This document shows positions 24,787-33,183 of a stretch of DNA of 43,006 bases, piece after piece (within the stretch, counting starts at the first letter, position 1; each line of letters starts with the position of its first letter). A program made the position numbers and the translations under genes. Origin of the DNA: Aquimarina sp. Aq78 (GTDB lineage Bacteria; Bacteroidota; Bacteroidia; Flavobacteriales; Flavobacteriaceae); NCBI RefSeq assembly GCF_900299525.1, contig NZ_OMKA01000019.1, forward strand, positions 1 through 43,006, in the 5' to 3' direction. A model generated the notes under the pieces. The model did not search any database. It was not told the DNA's origin and worked only from the letters and a program-made list of their open reading frames with translations.

Positions 24787-24873
24787 CTTGATTTTTTTCT
24801 GTTTGCCAAAATCCAAAGTTTTTAATCCGTATGATACTTTTTTTGAATATGTTACAGTATGAAAAAAATCAAG
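24787..24873. repeat. 13-bp perfect inverted repeat in the intergenic region
   Basis: CTTGATTTTTTTC (24787-24799) is the exact inverse of GAAAAAAATCAAG (24861-24873), 61 bases apart, with partial pairing beyond the arms. It lies downstream of the M14 peptidase gene and may be its 3' hairpin or a small mobile repeat. Confidence 0.55.
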
Positions 24874-24896
24874 ATAAGTAGTTCACTTAATATTTT

Positions 24897-27410
24897 TTAC
24901 ATTTCATCACTAAAGAAAATAGCATTCATTAGTAATTTATTGGTTCCATACCAAAAAGCTCTAAAATTGGTGTTATCGGTAAACAGGATTATATTTCCTT
25001 TTCCTAGATCATTATGTTTAAAAGGAACTGTGCCAGATAGCGAATCCAAATTCTTTTTACTAATATATCCACTTAACAATGGTTTTTTGGTATATCGAAT
25101 TGGGTTATTGTAACTCTGCTTATCTGGTTTAATAAATAATTTTGTATTTCTGAATAGTGAAATCTTATCATTCTTATATCCAAAGTTAATAGGATGAGAA
25201 CGATCTATTTCGGCTTCAAAAATTGCTCCGCCAATTACTTGTGCACCATTAAAATCTTGTTTTTGCTCAAAGGATATATTTTTTGCATCATTTTTTGGAG
25301 TAGTAAATTCGATTTTCATGAATTCATTATTCTTAAAAAATTGAGCAGCATTTCTATAGCCAATTAGTGTTCCGCCATTGCGAACCCATGTTTTTAACTT
25401 TTCTGCTTTTTCTTTGTCAAAAGACTGTCTCCAGCTATTTGGTAATACAATATGTGTATATTTTGATAACGTAAGTCTACCAAAATTGCTTGTTTCTAAT
25501 TTTGTGATAGGAATATCATAACGTTGATCCATTAAATGCCAGATTTCTCCGGCGTCATAAGGAGTGATTCCATTACCGGTAAACAAACCTATTCTTGGAA
25601 GTGTTAAAGCACGAAATTGATTACTTCCAAGGTCAATTCCCTTGGTAAGACCTGTAGAAACACTAGTAATATCAATGTGATTCTCGGTAGCTATTTTTTG
25701 TAATAATTTATGTAGCTCTTCTTTATTTAATTTTTGATTTTGAACCGGAATTAAAATTGTACCATAGTCATAATCGTTATTTTCTAATGAAAAAGGTTTC
25801 ATCCCAACTTTGGCCCGTAATCCATTCGCTAGAACCTGATATAAAGCTTTTGGGGTGTAGTACTCATGCCATTGTATTAAGTATGCATAATTACTTTTAC
25901 CAACTGGCTTGGTCTTTCGATATGTGAGGTTTGATATTTCATTGCCTATATTAGAAATAGCTGCGTTTTCAGAATAATCCAGATTAAAGGCCAAAGGAAA
26001 TGTCCATGCAGAAACATCATAAAAGAGACTATCTTGAAATGTTGTTCTTTTTTCAAAAATTGCTTTTAATAATCTTTTTTGTCGCTGGTTCTTAGGAACA
26101 ATATAGCTATACTCTTTTTTGAAAAAATTACCTTGAATGGTTACATCTTGTTTAAGTTCATATAATTTGACTTGATGCCTTTTAAGAATTTCAGCAAGAT
26201 GGTAAGATGAAGCAGCATCTTTTTCGTTTCCAAAAACATATGCATTCTTAGTCAATTCCTTTCTTGCGTTGTTGTAAAAAGTGCGCTTATACTCTAATAA
26301 CTCTTTACGCATAGATTTTGCGGCTTCTAATGTAGAGAGCGCTGCGGTAAATTGATTTCTTATGGTAAAAGGAAAAGTAAGTAGCCCATTATCAGTCTGC
26401 TGGGCATGACCCCGAGAACTACCTTGCTCAAATAAAATACCAATACTCCCATTAATGTCAGGGAAAGTAGATCCTTTACCATAATAAAAGTCGTCAAAAT
26501 TCTCTTCGGTATAATATAGCGAACCAATATTATCTAATGCTTTAGCATGATAATTACCAATCTTTTTAGTGAGTTCCTGATTTAATTTTGGAGTTAAAGG
26601 ATGTGTTCGTGATTGAATTCCAGGTTGAAAAAAGAAAGTGCTATTAGATCCCATTTCATGATGATCGGTAAGAATATTTGGATACCACTTATGAAAAGTA
26701 TTGATGCGAGCTCTGGATTCTGGTAATTGTACCGGTAACCAATCGCGATTCATATCAAACCAATAATGATTTGTTCTACCTCCTGGCCATACTTCACTGT
26801 ATTCACGATCTTGAGGATCTGTACTAATGTTTTTGCTTTTATTTGTATTTGCCCAATAAGCAAAACGTTGTAAACCATCAGGATTAAATGAAGGATCAAG
26901 TAAAATAACAACGTTGTCTAAAAGATCATCTATTTCTTTTCCCTGTGCAGCAGCCAGATAGTATGCTGCTACTAACGATGCATTGGCACCACTAGGTTCG
27001 TTACCGTGAATAGAAAATCCTTGATATACAATTGCGGGTAAGTTTTCTATATTTAATACAGTAGAACCATTTTGGGTAAGTTCTACATGTTTTTTTTGTA
27101 TTTCCTGAAGGTTCTGGTGGTTTTTTTCTGAGGTTATCGTTAATAATAGTATAGGGCGATCTTCAAAAGTTTTTCCTCTATCTTCAATTGTTATTCTGGA
27201 TGATGCTTTGGCAAGAACTTTCATATAGCTAACAAGCTTATCATGGGTTACATGCCATTTCCCAGGGACATAACCAAGTACGCTTTGCGGAGTAGGAATC
27301 TCAGGATTGTAAGTAACATTTTTTGGAAGATAATACTCTAATGATAAATTATCTTGAGAGAAAGAGACAAAGTTTAATAGTGCAAAAAAAACAGTAAAGA
27401 TATATTTCAT
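24897..27410 (-). CDS. Secreted M14 family zinc carboxypeptidase
   Basis: An 837-residue exported metallopeptidase. Signal peptide residues 1-18 (ending FVSFSQ). The M14 domain spans about 50-370: zinc ligands His135 and Glu138 in SIHGNEPSG, third histidine at 250-251 in LTDHHEMGSNS, substrate residues in FNPDGLQRF and FDMNRDW, and the catalytic glutamate at 328 in GILFEQGSSRG. The rest (about 400-837) is a long C-terminal extension with a class I glutamine-amidotransferase-like segment (IGLFTGNGITPYDAGE to VRNGGTLIGYRNAA) that is usual in Bacteroidota members. It should trim peptides or act on peptidoglycan-type substrates outside the cytoplasm; the true substrate is not known. No T9SS tail is seen. 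Confidence 0.9.
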   Translation of the reverse strand: MKYIFTVFFALLNFVSFSQDNLSLEYYLPKNVTYNPEIPTPQSVLGYVPGKWHVTHDKLVSYMKVLAKASSRITIEDRGKTFEDRPILLLTITSEKNHQNLQEIQKKHVELTQNGSTVLNIENLPAIVYQGFSIHGNEPSGANASLVAAYYLAAAQGKEIDDLLDNVVILLDPSFNPDGLQRFAYWANTNKSKNISTDPQDREYSEVWPGGRTNHYWFDMNRDWLPVQLPESRARINTFHKWYPNILTDHHEMGSNSTFFFQPGIQSRTHPLTPKLNQELTKKIGNYHAKALDNIGSLYYTEENFDDFYYGKGSTFPDINGSIGILFEQGSSRGHAQQTDNGLLTFPFTIRNQFTAALSTLEAAKSMRKELLEYKRTFYNNARKELTKNAYVFGNEKDAASSYHLAEILKRHQVKLYELKQDVTIQGNFFKKEYSYIVPKNQRQKRLLKAIFEKRTTFQDSLFYDVSAWTFPLAFNLDYSENAAISNIGNEISNLTYRKTKPVGKSNYAYLIQWHEYYTPKALYQVLANGLRAKVGMKPFSLENNDYDYGTILIPVQNQKLNKEELHKLLQKIATENHIDITSVSTGLTKGIDLGSNQFRALTLPRIGLFTGNGITPYDAGEIWHLMDQRYDIPITKLETSNFGRLTLSKYTHIVLPNSWRQSFDKEKAEKLKTWVRNGGTLIGYRNAAQFFKNNEFMKIEFTTPKNDAKNISFEQKQDFNGAQVIGGAIFEAEIDRSHPINFGYKNDKISLFRNTKLFIKPDKQSYNNPIRYTKKPLLSGYISKKNLDSLSGTVPFKHNDLGKGNIILFTDNTNFRAFWYGTNKLLMNAIFFSDEM

Positions 27411-27450
27411 ACGTTTTATTTTTTGGTAATTATTTTTGATGGGTGAATAT

Positions 27451-27482
27451 AAAAAAAACCGCTTCAGTGAATGAAGCGGTTT
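27451..27482 (-). terminator. Terminator of the DUF3276 gene
   Basis: An 11-bp perfect stem (27456-27466 with 27472-27482, AAACCGCTTCA) has an A run on the plus strand at 27451-27458, giving a U run on the minus transcript. Confidence 0.88.
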
Positions 27483-27516
27483 ACATAACTTTAACTTAAA
27501 GTCTTATATATTATAT

Positions 27517-27909
27517 CTAGATGTCGTCAAAACTTACGTCTGTAAAGCTTTCTGTAGATGCAGTAACTTCTTCTGTAACTTTATTATCAACTCCATCTTT
27601 TTCATATGATTTCTGAAAATCTTTCTGGTGTCGTTCACTTATTACTTCTTCTCCTTTTTCATCGACAATGAAGTGAGTCATTTCATTTAAGATTTCTGTA
27701 AAACCAACAAAATCTTCTTTGTAAAGATAAATCTTATGTTTCTTATAGTGAAAAGATCCATCATCATTGGTGAACTTTTTACTTTCCGTTATTGTTAGAT
27801 AATAATCTCCTGCTTTTGTAGCTCTTACGTCAAAGAAGTATGTTCTTCTTCCTGCTCGTAAAACTTTTGAGAAAATTTCTTCTTTATCCATCATTTCATT
27901 ATCACTCAT
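27517..27909 (-). CDS. DUF3276 PUR-alpha-like nucleic acid-binding protein
   Basis: A 130-residue protein of the DUF3276 family, a Bacteroidota group with a PUR-alpha-like fold. The conserved block is EEIFSKVLRAGRRTYFFDVR, then DYYLTITESKK and HKIYLYKEDFVGFTEILNE (residues 10-85). The remaining 45 residues are acidic and low complexity, ending in SFDDI. PUR-fold proteins bind single-stranded DNA or RNA; the role in bacteria is not well defined. It is a single gene with its own terminator, between the M14 peptidase and an ABC exporter on the same strand. Confidence 0.88.
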   Translation of the reverse strand: MSDNEMMDKEEIFSKVLRAGRRTYFFDVRATKAGDYYLTITESKKFTNDDGSFHYKKHKIYLYKEDFVGFTEILNEMTHFIVDEKGEEVISERHQKDFQKSYEKDGVDNKVTEEVTASTESFTDVSFDDI

Positions 27910-27987
27910 AATCCGTATTTATTAATTAATTAATATGTTATGATGGTTTCAAAAATCCAAAAAAATTGTTAACCTCACAAAAAAAAC

Positions 27988-29745
27988 TCAAATTTCTTTT
28001 TCACTAAGTTGTTTTAAATAAAGATCTTTATAATATCCATCGGCGCTTATTAGTTGATTATGAGAGCCTTGCTGGATTATTTTACCATCTTCTAAGACAA
28101 TAATTTTATTTGCATTTTTTGCAGTTGACACCCTATGACTTACTATAAAAGTTGTCTTATTCTTAGAAATCTTATGAAGATTGTTAAGAATTTCCTCTTC
28201 TGTTTCTGTATCTACAGCAGATAAGCAATCATCAAAAAGGAGTACAGACGGGTTTTTAAGTATTGCTCTTGCAATAGAAACACGTTGCTTTTGACCTCCG
28301 GATAATGTGATTCCCCGCTCCCCTAAAACAGTATCATACCCTTTACTAAAACCTATTATGTTTTTATGGACTACCGCATTTTTGGCAGCTTCATATACTT
28401 GATCATCGGTAGCCTTCTCATTACCAAATTTTATGTTATTCTGTATACTATCACTAAATAAAAATGCATCCTGTGGAACATAACCAATACTCTCTCTTAA
28501 GTTGATTAAGTTGAGGTTTTTTAGAGGAACTCCATCCATTCGTATTTCTCCCGATGAAACATCATAAAGCCTGCCTATGAGGTCTAATATTGTTGATTTT
28601 CCAGAACCTGTTTTTCCTATAATGCCAATTGTTTCTCCATTTTTGACTTCAAAACTTATGTTCTTTAGAGCAGTGATATTAGTGTCATCATAGGTAAAAG
28701 AAACATTGTCAAAATTAATATTTCCTGTAATTGGTGTTTTTTGAGTTACTGTATTAGTGATCTCTGGTTCTTGACTAAGGAATTCGTTTATTCTTACTTG
28801 AGAGGCTTCTGCTTGCTGAACGATAGAGCTAACCCATCCAACAGTGGCTACAGGCCAGGTAAGCATATTGACAAAAATGATAAATTCTACAATAACACCG
28901 AGATCTTGTATGGTGCCATCGATAAATTGCTTTCCACCAATATAAATAACCAAAATATTACTAAAACCAATAAGTAAAACCATTAGAGGAAAAAATAGAG
29001 CCTGTACTTTTGCCAGGTCAAGATTTTTATCCTTACTCTTATCAGATAATTCGGTGAAATTTTTCTGAGTAGGAGATTCCAGACTGTATGCTTTAATTAC
29101 AGAGATACCACTAAAGGATTCTTGAGTAAAAGTGGTTAGTTTAGATAAAAACTCTTGTACTACAGTACTACGTTTATGAATAGCAACACTTAATTTATAA
29201 ATAGATACAGATAGTATAGGTAAAGGAGTAACGGTATATAAAGTAAGCTCGGGAGCAATACTAATCATGTATCCTATAACCACAACAAATAAAGTAATAG
29301 TGTTTACGCTATACATAATCGCAGGACCAACATACATTCTAACCCTGGATACATCTTCACTAATACGATTCATAAGATCACCTGTTCTGTTTTTCTTATA
29401 AAAATTGAGAGAAAGTTTTTCATAATGTTGAAATACCTCATTTTTAAGATCAAACTCAATAAATCGAGAAACTACTATAAAAGTTTGACGCATTAAAAAC
29501 GTGAATAATGCCGAAATAAGTAATGCTCCTACAATAAGAAGAATATTTATAATAAGCCCGCTTTTTACTTCGGCGATATCAGTAATTTCATTATTGATAT
29601 ATTGTTCTACAACATCTACAGAGTCGCCAACTAATGTAGGGACTATTGTAGCAAAAACTCTTGCGATTATGGTAATCACCAACCCGATGATAAGTCGGTA
29701 TTTGTATTTTAAAAAGTATTTGTTCAAATGGCGTAATGCGCGCAT
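27988..29745 (-). CDS. ABC exporter with fused membrane and ATPase domains (MsbA-like)
   Basis: A 585-residue half-transporter that dimerises in the inner membrane. Six transmembrane helices lie in residues 15-310, with the coupling segment FYKKNRTGDLMNRISEDVSRVR. The ATPase domain (about 335-575) has Walker A GKTGSGKST, Q-loop YVPQDAFLFSDSI, signature LSGGQKQRVSIARA and H-loop FIVSHRVST. Walker B reads VLLFDDCLSAVD: aspartate stands where the catalytic glutamate usually is. The same wording is frequent in flavobacterial relatives, as I recall, so it is not a new defect. The substrate (lipid, peptide or drug) is unknown. It diverges from the dehydrogenase gene across two palindromes. Confidence 0.9.
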   Translation of the reverse strand: MRALRHLNKYFLKYKYRLIIGLVITIIARVFATIVPTLVGDSVDVVEQYINNEITDIAEVKSGLIINILLIVGALLISALFTFLMRQTFIVVSRFIEFDLKNEVFQHYEKLSLNFYKKNRTGDLMNRISEDVSRVRMYVGPAIMYSVNTITLFVVVIGYMISIAPELTLYTVTPLPILSVSIYKLSVAIHKRSTVVQEFLSKLTTFTQESFSGISVIKAYSLESPTQKNFTELSDKSKDKNLDLAKVQALFFPLMVLLIGFSNILVIYIGGKQFIDGTIQDLGVIVEFIIFVNMLTWPVATVGWVSSIVQQAEASQVRINEFLSQEPEITNTVTQKTPITGNINFDNVSFTYDDTNITALKNISFEVKNGETIGIIGKTGSGKSTILDLIGRLYDVSSGEIRMDGVPLKNLNLINLRESIGYVPQDAFLFSDSIQNNIKFGNEKATDDQVYEAAKNAVVHKNIIGFSKGYDTVLGERGITLSGGQKQRVSIARAILKNPSVLLFDDCLSAVDTETEEEILNNLHKISKNKTTFIVSHRVSTAKNANKIIVLEDGKIIQQGSHNQLISADGYYKDLYLKQLSEKEI

Positions 29746-29764
29746 AAAAGATTAATATTTAAAA

Positions 29765-29805
29765 ACGGATTTATTAATAAATCCGTAAAGTTTAACAGTG
29801 TTAAA
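29765..29805. promoter_or_regulatory. Two perfect palindromes between divergent genes
   Basis: ACGGATTTATT with AATAAATCCGT (29765-29786) is a perfect 22-bp palindrome, and TTTAACA-G-TGTTAAA (29791-29805) is a perfect 15-bp dyad 4 bases later. They lie 20 bases before the exporter start and about 80 before the dehydrogenase start. The first could be an operator, or a leader hairpin of either gene. Confidence 0.5.
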
Positions 29806-29885
29806 TTTCAAATTGATAAAAATATGCTATTTTAGCACCCTTATTTTGAGTATAATATAATTGTAATATTAAAAAATTTTATAAC

Positions 29886-30983
29886 ATGATAACCGAAGTG
29901 TTTACTGCAAATCAACTTAAAAAAGAGGCTCCAGTATTTGGTCAACTATCTTTTGATAATCACGAACAAGTTGTTTTTTGTCAGGACAAAGATACAGGAT
30001 TGAAGGCAATAATTGGTGTACATAACACAATTTTAGGACCTGCTTTAGGAGGGACTAGAATGTATGACTATGCAACAGAGTGGGATGCGCTTAATGATGT
30101 ATTGAGGTTATCACGAGGAATGACCTATAAAGCTGCAATTACAGGTTTGAACCTTGGAGGAGGAAAAGCTGTAATCATCGGAGATCCGAAAAAAATAAAA
30201 ACACCAGAGCTAATGAAACGCTTTGGAAAATTTGTACATACTCTGGGCGGTAAGTACTATACTGCAGAAGATGTTGGTATGGAAACCTCTGATATGGATA
30301 CCGTAAGAGAAGTTACTCCTTACGTAACAGGAATATCCGAATCAAAAGGAGGGGCAGGAAATCCTTCTCCCGTTACAGCTTATGGTGTGTATATGGGAAT
30401 GAAAGCGGCTAGTAAATTTGCCTACGGAAATGATGGGTTGGAAGGAAAACGAATTTTGGTTCAGGGAATCGGACATGTAGGAGAAGAACTGGTACGTTTA
30501 ACCTCTGAAGAAGGAGCTAAAGTAATAATTAGCGATATCAACCAGGAAAGACTCGAAGCAGTAAGTGCTAAGTATGGTGTTGATATTTATAGAGGAGATG
30601 ATCTATATGCAGAAACAGCAGATATTTATGCTCCTTGCGCTCTTGGTGCAACTGTTAATGATAAAACAATTAATAAGCTAAATGTAAAAGTGATTGCCGG
30701 AGCGGCAAATAATCAATTAGCTAATGAAAATATTCATGGCCCGTTATTACAAAAGAAAGGAATTGTGTATGCTCCCGATTTCCTGATTAATGCAGGAGGT
30801 ATTATAAATGTATATGCAGAGATCGAAGGGTATGGTAGAGATCAAATAATAGCAAAAACCGAGAATATTTACGATACTACTTTAGATATTTTAAATAAAG
30901 CAAAAGCAACCAACGTAACTACAAATACAGCAGCGATTAGTATAGCAGAAGATAGAATTGCAGCTAGAAAAAAAGAAAAGTAA
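29886..30983 (+). CDS. Leucine/Glu/Phe/Val-type amino acid dehydrogenase
   Basis: A 365-residue NAD-dependent oxidative deaminase of the Glu/Leu/Phe/Val dehydrogenase family. The length matches leucine dehydrogenase. The N-terminal catalytic part has the glycine-rich motif with its lysine (GLNLGGGKAVI, about 93-103) and the upstream TYKAAITG lysine; AEDVGMETSDMD is the conserved acidic segment. The NAD-binding Rossmann domain carries LVQGIGHVGEELVRL (about 197-211). It reversibly deaminates branched-chain amino acids to keto acids, feeding branched-chain fatty acid synthesis, which is prominent in flavobacteria. The gene is monocistronic; TATTTTAG near 29831 is only a near match to the -7 consensus. 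Confidence 0.9.
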   Translation: MITEVFTANQLKKEAPVFGQLSFDNHEQVVFCQDKDTGLKAIIGVHNTILGPALGGTRMYDYATEWDALNDVLRLSRGMTYKAAITGLNLGGGKAVIIGDPKKIKTPELMKRFGKFVHTLGGKYYTAEDVGMETSDMDTVREVTPYVTGISESKGGAGNPSPVTAYGVYMGMKAASKFAYGNDGLEGKRILVQGIGHVGEELVRLTSEEGAKVIISDINQERLEAVSAKYGVDIYRGDDLYAETADIYAPCALGATVNDKTINKLNVKVIAGAANNQLANENIHGPLLQKKGIVYAPDFLINAGGIINVYAEIEGYGRDQIIAKTENIYDTTLDILNKAKATNVTTNTAAISIAEDRIAARKKEK

Positions 30984-31184
30984 GCATATCTTTAAAAAAA
31001 TAAAAACGGTTTTGTAACACAAGAAAAATGAATTTTTGATCACCATAATTGTTTGTTACTATCCTTGATAAGTAAAAAACTGGTTCTTAATTGTTATAGA
31101 ACCAAGGAAAAACCGATAAATTTTTAAAATTCAATTACCTTATAAAAAAACAAACTTTAAGGTAGGTACGATTAAAAATAATAG

Positions 31185-31192
31185 TATTTTTG
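31185..31192 (+). promoter_or_regulatory. Bacteroidota -7 promoter element for the nusB operon
   Basis: TATTTTTG, a perfect TAnnTTTG, lies 61 bases before nusB. The hairpin-terminator that follows starts only three bases later. Confidence 0.6.
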
Positions 31193-31194
31193 CA

Positions 31195-31228
31195 GGGCAA
31201 AAGTTAAAATATACTTTTGCCCTTTTTT
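31195..31228 (+). terminator. Terminator-like hairpin in the nusB leader
   Basis: GGGCAAAAGT (31195-31204) pairs perfectly with ACTTTTGCCC (31213-31222) and six T follow. It stands 210 bases after the dehydrogenase gene and 25 bases before nusB. It could end the upstream transcript or attenuate the nusB one; transcription from the -7 element at 31185 would begin inside or just before it. Confidence 0.7.
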
Positions 31229-31253
31229 AATATAAAGTTCTTTGTAATTTTCT

Positions 31254-32198
31254 ATGTTAACCAGAAGACATATTAGAGTAAAAGTAATGCAGTCTCTCTA
31301 TTCGATGGAGCAGACGCAAAGTGACAACCTAGGAAAAGAAGAGAAATTTCTTCTTTTTAGTATTGATCAGATGTATGAATTATTTATTATAAATCTTCAG
31401 CTTCTGGTAGAAATTAGAAAACATGCAGAAGATTTTTTGGCAAAAAGCCAAAAAAAATACCTTGCTACTTCAGAAGAAAAAAATCCCAACACCAAATTTA
31501 TCAATAACGAAGCTCTGTTATTGTTAGAAAAAAATATTCAACTCAAAACAGAAATTGAGAAGAAAAAACTGAATTGCTGGGAATTGGATGATGAGTATGT
31601 GGCTATATTATGGAAAGAGATTAAAGAAAGTGAGCTGTATGCAGATTATATGAGTACTAAGCTTAGCTCTTTTAGAGAAGATAAAGATTTTATACTCGAT
31701 GTTTTTAAAGAGATTATAGCTCCCAATGATAAGCTATATGAATATATTGAAGATAAAAAGTTGACTTGGGTTGATGATCTACCACTGGTAAATACTTCTA
31801 TTATCAAAATGCTTAGAAAAGTTAAGCCGTCTCATGATGAGCAAATGACACTACCAAAGCTATATAAAGATATAGACGATAAGAAATTTGCAACTGATAT
31901 TTTTAGAAAAACAACACTTAATAGTGTAGAGTTTACAAAAGAAATTGACGGTAAAACACCTAATTGGGATCAAGATCGTATTGCTGAGTTGGATAAAGCT
32001 ATCATAAAAATGGCTATTTGCGAGTTTGTAAAGTTCCCTTCAATACCGGTAAAAGTAACAATTAACGAATATTTAGAAATAGCAAAAGAATATAGTACAC
32101 CTAAAAGTAGTATTTTTATCAATGGAATTTTAGATAAAATTTCTAAAGAGTACCAAGAAAACGGGAAATTAAACAAAGTAGGTCGTGGATTAATGTAA
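31254..32198 (+). CDS. nusB: Transcription antitermination protein NusB
   Basis: A 314-residue protein, about twice the length of proteobacterial NusB; this long form is normal for Bacteroidota. The N-terminal start MLTRRHIRVKVMQSLYSMEQ is the classical NusB helix 1. A large lineage-specific insertion of charged helices fills residues 50-190, and the canonical C-terminal core is residues 210-305 (WDQDRIAELDKAIIKMAICE, IPVKVTINEYLEIAKEYST, SSIFINGILDKI). NusB binds BoxA RNA with NusE (S10) to prevent Rho-type termination of rRNA operons. It heads a run with the DUF1573 lipoprotein gene and yajC. A terminator-like hairpin lies in its leader. Confidence 0.93.
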   Translation: MLTRRHIRVKVMQSLYSMEQTQSDNLGKEEKFLLFSIDQMYELFIINLQLLVEIRKHAEDFLAKSQKKYLATSEEKNPNTKFINNEALLLLEKNIQLKTEIEKKKLNCWELDDEYVAILWKEIKESELYADYMSTKLSSFREDKDFILDVFKEIIAPNDKLYEYIEDKKLTWVDDLPLVNTSIIKMLRKVKPSHDEQMTLPKLYKDIDDKKFATDIFRKTTLNSVEFTKEIDGKTPNWDQDRIAELDKAIIKMAICEFVKFPSIPVKVTINEYLEIAKEYSTPKSSIFINGILDKISKEYQENGKLNKVGRGLM

Positions 32199-32250
32199 TA
32201 TTTAGAAAAAATAGTATTTTTAACGCTCAAATAATTAAAAAACCCAAGTA

Positions 32251-32730
32251 ATGAAAAAAGGAATCTTAATTTTAGCCGGAGTTTTTGCTATGACAGTTAT
32301 GTCTTGTAAAGACAATGCCGCAGAAAAAGTTAAAGAAGAAAATGTAGAAATAGCAGCAGATCGTGACGCAAAGAATGCAGATTATCCTGTGATGACTTTT
32401 ACTAAAACTGAACACGATTTTGGAACTATCAATGAAGGAGATGTTGTAGAGCATAAGTTTGCATTTACCAATACAGGTAAAGCACCTTTGGTAATCGTAA
32501 GTGCAAAAGGTAGTTGTGGATGTACTGTGCCAGAATGGCCAAAGGATCCAATTGCTCCAGGAGCTACAGGAGAGATGTTAGTTAAGTTTAACTCTAACGG
32601 AAAACCAAATCAGCAAACTAAGCAAGTTACTATAACTGCTAATACTGAGACAGGAAAAGAAATTCTTAAGATTAAAGCTATGGTAACTCCAAAGGCTAAA
32701 CCCGTAAGTGGAACACCAGTAAGCGAATAA
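32251..32730 (+). CDS. DUF1573 lipoprotein
   Basis: A 159-residue lipoprotein. The signal peptide ends in TVMSC, with Cys19 as the lipidated residue. After an acidic linker, residues 45-145 form the DUF1573 Ig-like domain: FTKTEHDFGTINEGDVVEHK, FAFTNTGKAPLVIVSAKG, SCGCTVPEWPKDPIAPG, then EMLVKFNSNGK. The CGCTVPEWP motif is diagnostic. Function is unknown; it is exported to the periplasm or outer membrane. It sits 52 bases after nusB and 3 bases before yajC, an arrangement conserved in flavobacteria. Confidence 0.9.
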   Translation: MKKGILILAGVFAMTVMSCKDNAAEKVKEENVEIAADRDAKNADYPVMTFTKTEHDFGTINEGDVVEHKFAFTNTGKAPLVIVSAKGSCGCTVPEWPKDPIAPGATGEMLVKFNSNGKPNQQTKQVTITANTETGKEILKIKAMVTPKAKPVSGTPVSE

Positions 32731-32733
32731 TTT

Positions 32734-33024
32734 ATGGATCAAATACAATCATTTCTTCCTTTTATACTAATATTTGTCGTAATGTATTTTTTTATGATAC
32801 GACCACAAATGCAAAAAGCAAAAAAGGAGAAAAAATTTGCTGAAGACCTAAAAAAAGGAGATCGTGTAGTAACAAAAAGCGGCCTTCATGGAAAAGTTTT
32901 TGACTTCAGTGAAAAAAATAATGCTATTATTATTGAAACAGGATCGGGTAAATTAACTTATGATAAGTCTGCAATTTCGTTGGAGATGAGTCAGAAATTA
33001 AATCAACCGGCAGATAAGAAGTAA
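32734..33024 (+). CDS. yajC: Preprotein translocase subunit YajC
   Basis: A 96-residue single-span membrane protein of the Sec-associated YajC family. The transmembrane helix is at residues 6-24 (SFLPFILIFVVMYFFMI) followed by the hallmark RPQMQKAKKEKKF and the cytoplasmic domain with LKKGDRVVTKSGLHGKV. YajC forms part of the SecDF-YajC complex and can bind AcrB-type pumps; it is dispensable in model organisms. It starts 3 bases after the DUF1573 gene and ends the nusB-DUF1573-yajC operon. Confidence 0.93.
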   Translation: MDQIQSFLPFILIFVVMYFFMIRPQMQKAKKEKKFAEDLKKGDRVVTKSGLHGKVFDFSEKNNAIIIETGSGKLTYDKSAISLEMSQKLNQPADKK

Positions 33025-33041
33025 TAACTAGCCTACTTGTT

Positions 33042-33082
33042 AAAAGCGCGATGAAATTAATTTAATTTTACCGCGCTTTTTT
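33042..33082 (+). terminator. Terminator of the nusB-yajC operon
   Basis: AAAAGCGCG (33042-33050) pairs with CGCGCTTTT (33072-33080) and is followed by T residues; the inner loop is AT-rich and partly self-complementary. Confidence 0.82.
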
Positions 33083-33183
33083 GTTTTATATATGTATTTG
33101 TTATTAGTTTTTCTATAATAATTAAAGACAAATACATAGGAAAACAATATTACCAGCAATTTTTAACCTGGTAAATTTTTAAT

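Noticed and set aside
28180..28280. Walker B aspartate of the ABC exporter as a degenerate active site
   Set aside because: The FDDCLSAVD wording recurs in related flavobacterial exporters as I recall it, so I do not treat it as unusual.
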